Below are positions 33,231 to 44,816 of a stretch of DNA of 64,000 nucleotides, piece after piece; the stretch's first letter is position 1, and every line of letters starts with the position of its first letter. The notes under the pieces are model-generated. The model saw nothing but the letters and a program-made list of their open reading frames with translations. It ran no database searches and was not told the DNA's origin. This DNA is from Triticum aestivum (taxonomy: Eukaryota; Streptophyta; Magnoliopsida; Poales; Poaceae). The stretch is from assembly GCF_018294505.1 (NCBI RefSeq), contig NC_057809.1:508983914-509047913 (forward strand), given 5' to 3'. The translations under genes and the position numbers were made by a program.

Positions 33231-36200
33231 TGTCAGGACCCCGACTCAATGCCACATCGATCTAGCATGTAACACCTCATATCACTTTGCGGCCTCACGC
33301 ACGGTATTCCCAAGGGTGTCACCTTACCTTTACCCGGGACCGTTTGCGCCTTTTGGCACACGTATATGACAGTGTCGCTAGCATCCATATGATAAGGAGC
33401 CCGGGATGACATGGCTAGTCGTAAACCCAAAGTGGCACAAACTTACAGGGACGGGCATCCATGACCCAGCATCGAACGTGTCGGTCATCAGCGAGTGAAT
33501 CCAGGCTGTAGCACTGGGCTAGCAGGACTCCGGTGAACCGGGCTGTAGCGGGCTAACAGGACTCCGGTATTCATCGCGTGACATTTCCCCGAAGGGACAG
33601 ACACAGGAACGAAGAAGGACACATGCCGGCCAGCCTAAGTGTTCCGGAGCAGTAGCAAGCTACCATGGCTCGATGGAAACACTAGGAGACATTTCCCGGT
33701 AAGAGAGGCTACTAAAGATAAACAACTAGATAGTCAGATCCCACACATACCAAGCATTTCAATAACATACACACAATATGCTCGATATGTGCAAATACAA
33801 CATGGCATCACAACATGACTCTACAACTCAAGTATTTAATCAATAGGCTCCGAGGAGCGGGATATTACAATCATAGGTCTCATGACCCAACACTCAGAGC
33901 ATACAAGTCAAAACACAAACGGAAGCTATCATGTCTGAGTACAGACAACTATAAATGAAAAAGGCTGAGGAGCCTGACTATCTACCAGATCCTGCCGAGG
34001 GCACAAGATCGTAGCTGAGGTAACAAGCTAAACGTCGAAGTCCACGGGGTACTACTAGCGAGACTGAAGTCTCTCTGCAAAAACATAAATTAAGCAACGT
34101 GAGTACAAATGTACCCAGCAAGACTTACATCAGATCTAACTACATATGCATCATTATCAACAAGGGGATGGTGGAGTTTGACTGCAGCAAGCCAGCTTTG
34201 ACTCGGTGGCTAACCTGAACTACGACTGCAAGTAACTCTTTTGAGGTGGCGCACACGAGTCCACATATTCACCATATCAATACACCACTATGGATCCGCT
34301 CCCGTCACCCTACGAGAACGCCATCCATAGCACTCACGCTTATCTTGCATATTTTAGAGTATCCACTTTCACTTGTCTATGAACTATGCAAGGGGTCCAA
34401 GTTTCCATATCCGAGGAATCCGACTATTCGAATAGATGATGTTAACCCTGCAGGGGTGTACTTCTTCACACACGCTTTCGCCACTTATCGCCCTGTACAC
34501 GTCATGTACCTCGGCAACCTTCAAGCGGAAGCCGGGCGAGGGAGTCGGCCACGGCCTACCTAAACACTCAAGTCTCTTGTCCAGGTTTATCGCCTATTCG
34601 GGTTCCATCCACAAGGAGATCCGGCCGGGGTGTCGCTCACGGCCCCAAACGATGTGTGCAGGGTTCCCAAGTCCACCATCCGGGTGCCACTTGGTACACC
34701 GGGCCACTGTGCCTAGTCTGTCCCAAGCCCACCTGTACCGGGTGCCACTTGGTAGACTACTAACACTACCTACAAACACCAGAAACTAGTTGCAACTCCT
34801 GGACAGAGAACAAGGGTGATTAAGAAGCCGAGAGGGGCACTTAAGCATTCCAATGTGTGGTAGTAGCTGGTCATGGATCACAAACACAGAACTCAGTTCC
34901 TGAGGACGGCTGCAATGAGACAACCCACCATGTACTCCTACATGGCCTCTCACCGCTACCTTTACCAAATCGTGTTCACACACTTAGCTCACACACAGTA
35001 GGACATGTTCACACGCCTCTGATTCATCCCCGATGAATCAGACCTGACTCAACTCTAAGCAGTAGCAGGCATGACAAACAAACATGAATGAGTAGGCACA
35101 ACAGGGCTCAAACAACTCCTACTCATGCTAGTGGGTTTCATCTATTTACTGTGGCAATGACATGTCATGCAGAGGATAAAGGGGTTCAACTACCACAGCA
35201 AGTAACAAATATGTCGTTGTTGTCCTAATGCAGTAAAAGAGAGCAGGAGCGAGAGAGTGGGATTTTATCGGAATGAACAAGGGGTTTTTGCTTGCCTGGC
35301 ACTTCTGAAGATAGCATTGAGTCTTCATCAGTGTCAACGATCACATTGTCAGTACAACGTCTACCGAGGGGGAAACAACACCGGCAAACACAGAAGAAAC
35401 ACAATCAATGCAATGCACAATATGATGCATGATCATGACATGGCAAAATGAATGTGTTTTGGGCTAATGCATCTAGCAACAAGTTAAATGGGGTTGGTTT
35501 GAATACAAGATTCAAATTCAAACCCCATATGTGATTATTTAAATGCCATTCACTTCATTTTTCCTAAACAGCAGTGATAAGTTGTTCTAACATGCATGGA
35601 AATGGTACAGATGGATAGATTGGATTTTTCTGATAATTTTTCATATATAAATTATTTCATTTGGAGTTACGGATGAATTTCTATGAATTATTGAAGTTTT
35701 AGCTATTTTCTGGAATTTTCAGAATTAAATTAAATCCAGAAAACATTACTGCGTCAGCATGACGTTGGCATGACGTCAGCAGGTCAACAGGGGCTGGTCT
35801 GGGTCAAACCTGACCAGTGGGGCCCACTGGTCAGTGACTCAGGTGACTAACAGAGTTAATTAACTCTAACTAATCAAATTAATAGCCACGGGGCCCACTG
35901 TCAGTGTCAGCAGGGGGTAATTAGATTAACTAATTCGATTAGTGCTAATCCTAATTAGCTAACAGGGCTGGGCCTCACCTGTCATGGACACAGGGGGGTC
36001 CCGCCGTGGTCAAAGTGGGTCAATCCCGCCGGCGACATGACACCGGCGAGGCCCGAGACGGCGCGAATCGGAAACGCGCTACCGGGCACGGGCGAGGCCG
36101 TGCTTGGGCTCGTTGGAGAGCCCTTGCTGGTGCGCATCAAACGGTGGTGGTGGCCGTGCCTGTGGTGGCCGGTACCGACGACGGCGAGCTCGTGAGCGGC

Positions 36201-37410
36201 GGCCGGAGTTCGGGTGTGGTCGGGTTCGGCGCTGCTGCTCACAGACGAGGGAGCTGAGGCGCTGGAGGGCTCTACAGGTCGCGGCTAGCGCAACGGGTGC
36301 ACGCCCGTGACCGAATGGTCACCGAGGTTTCGCCGGCGACGATCCCATGCGGTGGCGGCTGCTGTTAGCAAGGGGGCGGCGGCTACGGCAAACAAACGAA
36401 GGCGGGATTAGGGGGAAGAGGACCGGGGGCTCACAGCGGTGCCGACGGAACGCTCGGCGAGGTCGGGGACGGTCCGGAGCCGACGAATTTGACGGTGATG
36501 GCCGGCGGGTCCGAGGTAGAAGACGACGGCGATGGCGACGAAGCAAAGCCCTCCGGCTCATTTCCTTCGGCTTGGGGATGTGGTGTTCGGTTGCGGAGCT
36601 GCTGGGCACGGCCACGGGACGAGGGGTGGCCGGTGGTCATGGCTACGGCGAGCGGCGCTCTCAGGTGCGTTCGGTGACGAGAGGGAGGGAGAGCAGAGGA
36701 GGAGGAGGGGGTCCAGAGAGCGAGGGAGAAGTGAGAGGGGGTCGGGGAGGCGCGTGGCGTCACCGGGGCGTCCAGGCGGAGGAGGAGGCAGGCAGGCAGG
36801 GAGGAGGTGGCCGGGGCGCGTGGCCGCGCGCGCCGGGCGCGTGCTCATCCTCCTGGCAGAGGAGGAAGGCGATAGAGAAGGAGGCGGTGGTGGCTGGGCC
36901 GGCTTCTGCCGCAGGCCGCACAGGTGAGTGGGCCTCAGGTAAGCGTCAGGTAAGTTCCTTCTCTCTTTTTAATTTTTCTGTTCTGTTTGTTTTATTAATT
37001 TATTTTGCCACTGTTTTGAATTTAAAATAATTCAAACAATGCCAAAAACTCCTCTGAATATTTTTATATTGCTAGATGGACTTTTCCAAAAGCTTATAAA
37101 ATATTTCAGGGGTACTTGAAATTATATTCTAGTTATATGAATATAATTCAAATTCAAATAGCTAATGAATTAAATTCAAAGTCCCAAAAATAAATCCTTA
37201 AAAATGTTCAATATTTTGGTTGGGACCAGAACCCTTGCCAAAAATTATCAAACATTTAAGAAGAGCATTTTGGAACAATGAATGAGATTTTTAGGGTTTT
37301 TGCCCTTCTTTTATTTAGGGTTTTGAGGCTTCCAATTTCCCTCAGTTCAAGTTTTCAAAATTTAAACATGATGCGAACACCAGGCAGCACCAGAAGCTAG
37401 GGATGTGACA
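33231..37410 (-). repeat. Element C 5' LTR
   Basis: 4180 bases with the same ends as 25069-29253. On its outer side it is followed not by host DNA but by the C purine-tract region. Confidence 0.92.
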
Positions 37411-37482
37411 ACTCACCCCCACTAAACAAAAATCTCGTCCCGAGATTCAAGCGTAGGGTAAGATGAAGGGGAAACGCAAACT
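37411..37482 (-). mobile_element. Extra element C interior fragment outside the 5' LTR
   Basis: These 72 bases match 29254-29325, the purine-tract side of the C interior, and then similarity stops abruptly. An LTR with interior sequence on both sides shows this was part of a longer LTR-interior-LTR-interior array that was later cut. Confidence 0.8.
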
Positions 37483-40111
37483 TTAAGTCAATCCTTGTCA
37501 ACCGGCGTGTTTCTCTTCAAGTGGATCCGATCATTTCAACATCCGCAAGATCAATTATCAGTTTTTCTCGACAGTGTTTGTTTTCATCCGTCCCAAGTTG
37601 CCTTTGTTTTCCCGCCCTCCCACCCTTTTTCTTTAAGGACTCAAATTTCTTAATCAAGTATCCGTTTATGGATGTGAAGTCTCTCCATTCTTTTCTGTCA
37701 ATGTTCTTATTCGGTGTTTCTCAGGAGGATGCTAAGGAAGCTTCAAGTTCGTCATTCTTCATTCTTTTCTTCTCCGGTGGATACAATGCAAGCTTTCAGT
37801 GTTGATCATATCTTTTTCATTGGTTCACATGCTTTCCATGTTCGAAGTCCTTACCGAAGACTCTCTTAACTGTTCACCTCTCTCTATTCATTTGTTCCGG
37901 AGTGCTGAATATATCTCAGAAGGCTCGTCTTTTCATTCAAGATCCGTTCAAACCTATCTCAAGGTTGTTATCTTATTCAAGCCATTTAATTCAACCGGCA
38001 CAATATCTCGTTTAAATTGATCAACGGTGTATCGTTTGAGTGGGCCCTAACCCACAAGTCTTTTTCCAGGATCTTACCTGACTCTTCTAATTCTCCCGGA
38101 GCTTTTCAAATTCATCTCAAAGTTTGACGTAAGTATGATTTGTCATCAGTCAAATGTCTTTATCTAAGATCTCTCAAATCCTTTTCATCGTTGGTTCAAC
38201 CTTTCTAATTTTCATTCCGGAGTGTCTCAACAAATCTTGATGATTTTTCGCATCATCATTCTCGACACTTGAAGACCGAAGAAGAGTTCCTCTTAAATTC
38301 TTGCCCGTTCTTCCAAAGATACAAAGTCCAAGCTTGTTGCCATCCTCTCATAATTGTTTTCGATTGTGAGAATTCTTCTCATCCTTCCGGAGCTATTCAG
38401 GAGTCTTTTCAGCTTGATTCTGTGAAGGCCATCATTTTGGATTATTCATTCTCAGCTTTCAACTATTGTTCTCCAAATCATACCGATGCATCATTCAAAT
38501 ATCCTCTAATCGGTTCATGATCTCTTTGTTCTCATGTATCTATTTTCCCTCAAGTATCTTAGTTCATTTTCCAATTCTTCCCGATGAATTGTGCCTTTGA
38601 TACTTCCATTTTCAATTCTTATGGTGGTTTGCTCAAGATTCTCTTCCACGGTTATCATATTAATTCACATATTGTTTCAATCCTACCGGTGGTTCGTTGA
38701 AGAGTTTCCCAAGCTTGCGCTATATCTCACTTAATCCTCTCAACGAGAATAAGTAGTATGCCAAATCCGTTGCTTGTCATCAATTTAATTGATGAAGGAT
38801 AAGCATAATGCAATTCTTATTCTTGTTTCATCCAAGTGATTAATTCCTTATTCCGGAGGTTTATCAAAAATTCTTGTTTTCAATTGTTCATCTTTCTTTC
38901 CGGAGTTCCAAGTTTTCCGCATTATATCATCGCGAAGCTTCTTCTAATCATTGCAAGGCTGCACCTTGTTTTTCAACTCCTCTTTCTTTCGTCATCCTTT
39001 TACTACCGAAGTTCTTCATGGAGGCTCTACATGATGGTTCATCAAGGCTCTAATTCCTTCTCGAAGTGTTCATTGAGATTCTTTTCAGAGGAGCTCAAGT
39101 TTTTTCTTCATCTTGCAATCCAGAGTGCAATTGTTCTCCCTTATCTTTTGAGGTGGTAATATATCATTCTTCATTCACAAGAATGAGATATTTAAACCCG
39201 TCACTTTATTCCTTAGAGTTATCTTGGTATAGATTTCACTTAAAGCCTACCCTAAGGAATGTTGCTATTATGGTGTTTATCGATGATCCAAGTTTTCCTC
39301 CTATTCTCGCGTTGAAAGATGTTTTCATCTCTCCGTCGCTCTCAAGCAAGCAATTGTTTTCGTTTGTGGCAGGTTTTGACCTCAACTTTTTGAGATGTTT
39401 TCCATAAGCCCTCAACAAGCCTGTTCTTTTCGTTGTTGATTTCCCAACAACTCCGTCCAATCCTTCTTTTTAAGGATGCTCCCTCAAATTCATTTCAGGC
39501 AGAACTTGTTGTCTTCTTCTCTGTTCTTTTGGTTCCATTCTTATATTTGTTCCGGAGGCATTGTGATGTTGCTCTCTTCGACCCATCATCTTGTTTTGTC
39601 AAGATCTTGTTCAATTCCTTCCATTTATAGTCGGAGTGCTGCCTAAATTATATCATTCTTATTCCTTCTCTCTCTTGTTTAACCGGAGTGTTGTGTCTAT
39701 CATTCCTCTTCTAACCGGAGTCTCATCCAAGTGCTTTCATTTTGCCAAGTTCATATTATTGCCTTCCATTTCCAACTGGAGTGTTGTCGTTATTGATCCT
39801 TATCGTTCCTTGTACATCTCGTTTCTACCGGAGTGCTTGCATATACTTCTTGTCCATTGCAACTTTTTTTCTTATGTCTTTCAACCTACAAGGTTCTGGC
39901 AATGTTCCTTGTTCCTCTTTTCTAATAGAGTGTTTTCAACTTTGTTCATCTTCGTGGTATTCTTTCTTTCAAGTTGTTCAACCTCTCAAGGTTCGTGGTT
40001 TCACTCGTTTGTCAAAGAAGCAACTTAGCTTTACCTTTTCCCCTTCCTCTTCCGTTTTCCCCGGTGCCATCCTAGATCTCGGGACGAGATCCTCTCGTAG
40101 TGGTGGAGTGT
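37483..40111 (+). mobile_element. Element B 3' internal region, non-coding
   Basis: About 2.6 kb of T-rich DNA leading into the second B LTR. I find no protein domain, and frames are short. The motif TCCGGAGT or close variants recurs about a dozen times at irregular spacing. The region ends with the 15-base motif at 40076-40090 and a purine tract. Confidence 0.7.
40098..40111 (+). other. Element B polypurine tract
   Basis: GTAGTGGTGGAGTG and its last T directly precede the LTR at 40112. Confidence 0.7.
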
Positions 40112-43100
40112 TGTGACACCCCGAGACCGATGCGCTAGGTGTCTTCCAGTTATTCGCCGGCGTTGCCTTGTCATTTGCTTGCGTGTTGCATTTCATCATG
40201 TCATAATGTGCATTGCATCACCATGTTTTTGAAACTTGCATCCGTCCGGGTTTCCCCAGTTCCGTCCGTTGTCCGTTCTGAGCCAACCACACTCGCACGC
40301 GCCCGCGGCATGTCTGAAATAGTATTTTATAAGTGGCCAAAAAATGTTCTCGGAATGGGATGAAAGTTGGCGTGTGGTCTTATTATAGTATAGATAGACC
40401 GCCTGTCAAGTTTCATCGCATTTGGAGTCTGTTTGATGCCCCAACGCATAACTATAGCGGCAATATAGTCGGTCAAATCGTCGGACGTTTTCGGGCTCCG
40501 AAAACTGTTGCCGGGCTTTCCCTCTCTTTCCTCCCTAGACTATCTACACAATCCACTACTTACCGCCATGCCCAATCTAGCCTCTCTTGTCAGCCTGCGC
40601 CCTCCTCGTGCGCGCGTCCGAAAGCTGTCCCAGACCCGACCCGGACAGTCGTCACCATTGGATCCGGAGCATCCCCAAACATCTACAAAACGTCTCCATT
40701 TTCTTAATTGGGCTCCCTAACCTATTTATCCGAGACCGTCCAATTTTGATCGGAGGGTCCAAACCTAATCCTTTTGTCCCTATATATAGATGAACCCCTA
40801 CCCAAATCAGACCAAACCCTAAAATCTAGGAGATGTGTCCCGTCGCCCGCCGCCGTTTTCCAAATCCTCCTCGGGATCTCCCCTGTCTGATCCACCCAAC
40901 CAACCTCCTCGTTTCCCCAATCCAGCGCGCCCGAGCTCCACCCTGCGTGCCCTCCTCCTCGTCCTTCCAGCCGCAGCAGACGAACAGGAGGCCTCGCGCC
41001 TGCCTCCTCCTTGTTGCCTCGCTCGAACCCAATAGGAGAGGAGCTCCTCCACGTCGTGCTCCTCACCGAGCCCTGCCTCGTCACCGGAGAGGATGTCCTA
41101 CAGGACCTCCGGCCTCCTCCCATGTTCGGCCGCCGTAGCACCGGAGCTCCCTCCGCCGTCGAGCACCACCAGCAGACGAGCCCCGCAGCTCCCTGCAACC
41201 TCCCGCTGGCGACCCTGATCCCCACCACTGGACTTCATCCCCGCCGTCTCGGTCGTCTCTCGCCATTTCGTCGCCGGCGAGCACCGACCCAGGTTGCCGC
41301 GCTCATTGCCTCCTTGCTCCTCTGCTTCGATCTCTCTCTCACTCGCCCGAGCCTCTCACCTCTCTCTGCCCTTGGACAGGCACCGCCGCCGGAGTGCCGC
41401 ACCTTGCCGCCCAATCACCGGTCAGCCTCGTCATCGCTGGAAACGGGCCGGCCGTCCCCGGATCTGGTTGCCCCATCGCCCACCTGTCGGATCCGCCCCG
41501 TCCCCGCCGTCCGCCGGCGTCCTGCTTCACTTGAGCCGCAGCGCTGCCCCTGGCTCGCTCGATCTAGGCGGGATCGAGGAGCAGGATGAGCCCAGCCAGC
41601 GCGTGGGCCTCTAGGGCCCATCCCCACCTGCCTGGGCCCCTCCTCCCATCGAACCGGGCCGAGCCCATGGTGACGCCACCCCGCCGATGCCCCTTTGTTT
41701 TTTTCCTATTGTTGGGCCAACAGATTCGGCCCAAGGTGTCTTTTTTTCCCTGCTGCGAATTTGTCTAATTTCCAGAGAAAGACAGTTTTGCAGAAAAGCC
41801 CATGTTCTTCATGCATATAATAACTCTTTAACCGTGCATCGTATTAAAATGAATCATATATGAAAAGTGCTTAGAATTTTGTCTAGTTTCATAATATCCA
41901 ACTTTCATCCATGTTTGAAAAGTTTAAAATGCTTTTTGTTTAAATTTGCTCAAATGGCATGTTAAAATGTTTTAATTCATAATTAAATAACCGTAGCTCC
42001 AAACCTAACATACTTTGTATGTAAATGGGGTAGAAAAATGCCTAGTTTAACATGGTGACATTGCTTTGCATGTTTAACGACTATAAAATATGGTTTAGGG
42101 CAGAACAGTACCAAAACCTAAGATATGCACCTGAGGAGTTTCCGGACTTGTTGTTTGTTGTTTCCGGCCTCATTTAAACTTGCCTAGATAGGTAGTTTTA
42201 CTATGCTCCACCTTTTTCCTTGTTTAACAACATTTAATATTGATGGGTACCTAAACAAGAGAGAACTAAATAAGTCACGTGGTGTTTTGTCAATATGCAA
42301 CTCGTTGCATCTTGAGCTCCACTTAATTTGTAGGATTGCTTGTGCACTTTGCCATGCCATGCATATTTAAACCAGACATGCATCATACTTGATTGTGCAT
42401 CATGCCATGTTATGTGATGGTTGTTTACCATGATTGTTTGCTTCTTTCCGGTGTTGCTTCTTCGTGTTGGTTCCTATAACGTCGCGTTTGTGAGGAATCT
42501 GTTCAACTACGTCCGTTTGTCTTCTTCATGGACTCGTTCTTCTTTCTTGCGGGATCTCAGGCAAGATGACCATACCCTCGAAATCAATTCTATCTTTGCT
42601 TGCTAGTTGCTCGCTCTTTTGATTTGCCTATGCCGTGATACCTACCACATGCTTTATCATGCCTCCCATATTGCCATGTCAAGACTCTAACCCACCTTAC
42701 CTAGCAAACCGTTGTTTGGCTATGTTACCGCTTTGCTCAGCCTCTCTTATAGCGTTGCTAGTTGCAGGTGAAGATGAAGTTTGTTCCATGTTGGAACATG
42801 GATATTGTTGGGATATCATTATTATATCTTATTTACTTTAATGCACCTATATACTGGGTAAAGGGTGGAAGGCTCGGCCTTATTCATTGTGTTTTGTTCC
42901 ACTCTTGCCGCCCTAGTTTCCGTCATACCGGTGTTATGTTCCTGATTTTGCGTTCCTTACGTGGTTGGGTTATAATGGGAACCCCTTGACAGTTCGCCTT
43001 GAATAAAACTCCTCCAGCAAGGCCCAACCTTGGTTTTACCATTTGCCACCTAGCCTTTTTCCCTTGGGTTTCCGGAGCCCGAGGGTCATCTTTATTTTAC

Positions 43101-44171
43101 CCCCCTGGGCCAGTGCTCCTCTGAGTGTTGGTCCAACCTGTCAGCTGCCGGTGGCCACCAGGGGAAACTCTGGGCTGGCCTACCGGAACCTTGGACAATC
43201 CAGTGTGCCCTGAGAATGAGATATGTGCAGCTCCTATCGGGATTTGTTGGCACATTCGGGTGGCTTTGCTGGTCTTGTTTTACCATTGTCGAAATGTCTT
43301 GTAACCGGGATTCCGAGTCTGATCGGGTCTTCCTGGGAGAAGGAATATCCTTCGTTGACTGTGAGAGCTTGTGATGGGCTAAGTTGGGACACCCCTGCAG
43401 GGATTTGAACTTTCGAAAGCCGTGGCCGCGGTTATGGGCAGATGGGAATTTGTTAATGTCCGGTTGTAGAAAACTTGACACTTAATCGAATTAAAATGCA
43501 TCAACCGCGTGTGTAGCCGTGATGGTCTCTTTCCGGTGGAGTCCGGGAAGTGAACACGGTGTTGGAGTTATGCTTGAACTTAAGTAGTTTCAGGATCACT
43601 TCTTGATCACTTCTAGTTCGCGACCATGCTTTGCTTCTCTTCTCGCTCTCATTTGCGTAAGTTAGCCACCATATATGCTAGTGCTTGCTGCAGCTCCACC
43701 TCACTACCTTTTCCCTACCCTTAAGCTTAAATAGTCTTGATTGCGAGGGTGTGAGATTGCTGAGTCCCCGTGACTCACATATTACTTCCTAAACCAGTTG
43801 CAGGTGCCGATGATACCGTGCAGGTGACGCAACCGAGCTCAAGGAGGAGCTCAATGAAGATCGTGTTTGTTGTGTTGTTTCATTTCCAGTTGATCAGTAG
43901 TGGAGCCCAGTCGGGGTGATCGGGGATCTAGCATTAGGGGTGGTCTTCTTTTGTTTTGGTTCCGTAGTCGGACCTTGATTGTATCTGGATGATGTAATGC
44001 TATATTCATGTATTGTGTGAAGTGGCGATTGTAAGCCAACTCTGTATCTCTTTCTTATTCAATACATGGGATGTGTAAAGATTACCCCTCTTGCGACATG
44101 CCTACTATGCGGTTATGCCTTTAAGTCGTGCTCCGACACGTGGGAGATATAGCCGCATCATGGGTGTTACA
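40112..44171 (+). repeat. Element B 3' LTR, complete
   Basis: 4060 bases from TGTGACACCCCGAG to GGTGTTACA. It is the uninterrupted reference for the split first LTR. TATATATA lies at about 40781-40788. The final 200 bases resemble, in reverse, the sequence from 63796 to the window end. The large LTR and purine-tract context suggest a Tekay/Del-type chromovirus. Confidence 0.88.
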
Positions 44172-44330
44172 AAGGCAAAGTTATTTAACGTGTAGAAGCC
44201 AAGGGGAGCGAAATTGAACCGATGGCCGAATACATCGCTTGGAGATCATTGAAGGAGGAACCCGCCTTGCAATGTCGAAGACAATTTGTGTGCTGAGCAC
44301 CTCGCTATTGAAGACTGGTTTGGGGGATAC
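44172..44330 (+). mobile_element. Relic of an element-1 relative: 3' untranslated end
   Basis: Similar to about 9350-9511 of element 1 and ends in the purine tract TTTGGGGGATAC. It is the flank into which element B inserted. Confidence 0.75.
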
Positions 44331-44816
44331 TGAGGGAGTCCTGGACTAAGGGGTCCTCGGGCGTCCGGTCTGTTATCCATTGGGCCGGACTGATGGGCTG
44401 CGAAGACATGAAGGCCGAAGACTGTACCCGTGTCAGGATTGGACTCTACTTGGCCTGGAGGGCAAGCTTGGCGACCGACTATGAAGATTCCTTCTTATGT
44501 AACCGACTCCATGTAACCCTAGATTCCCCACCCCCTATGTCTATATAAACCGGAGGGGTTAGTCCGAAAAGGATATATTCATTACCATAGTCATACAGGC
44601 TAGGCTTCTAGGGTTTAGCCATTACGATCTTGTGGTAGATCAACTCTTGTAATACTCATATTCATCAAGATCAATCAAGCAGGAAGTAGGGTATTACCTC
44701 CATAGAGAGGGCCCGAACCTGGGTAAAACATCATGTCCCCCGTCTCCTGTTACCATCGATCCTAGACGCACAGTTCGGGACCCCATACCCAAGATCCGCT
44801 GGTTTTGACACCGATA
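44331..44816 (+). repeat. Single LTR of an element-1 relative
   Basis: 486 bases starting TGAGGGAGTCC, with a TATATAAA box at 44542-44549 and an end of CACCGATA instead of CACCGACA. It is clearly diverged from the element 1 LTRs. A purine tract precedes it and no primer site follows, so it is a 3' LTR. Confidence 0.88.

Larger units (their letters stand above)
25069..37410 (-). mobile_element. Element C: minus-strand Gypsy element with 4.18 kb LTRs
   Basis: Two LTRs of 4185 and 4180 bases flank 3977 bases of internal DNA. A methionine-tRNA primer site and a purine tract both read on the minus strand, so the 5' LTR is the one at 33231-37410. The interior is too short and too degenerate to encode a full gag-pol. 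About 18 substitutions in the first 1540 aligned LTR positions (1.2%) make it the youngest dated insertion here. The left end cuts the 3' LTR of element 2 exactly. No matching target repeat follows the right LTR, because more C-type interior continues there. Confidence 0.85.
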
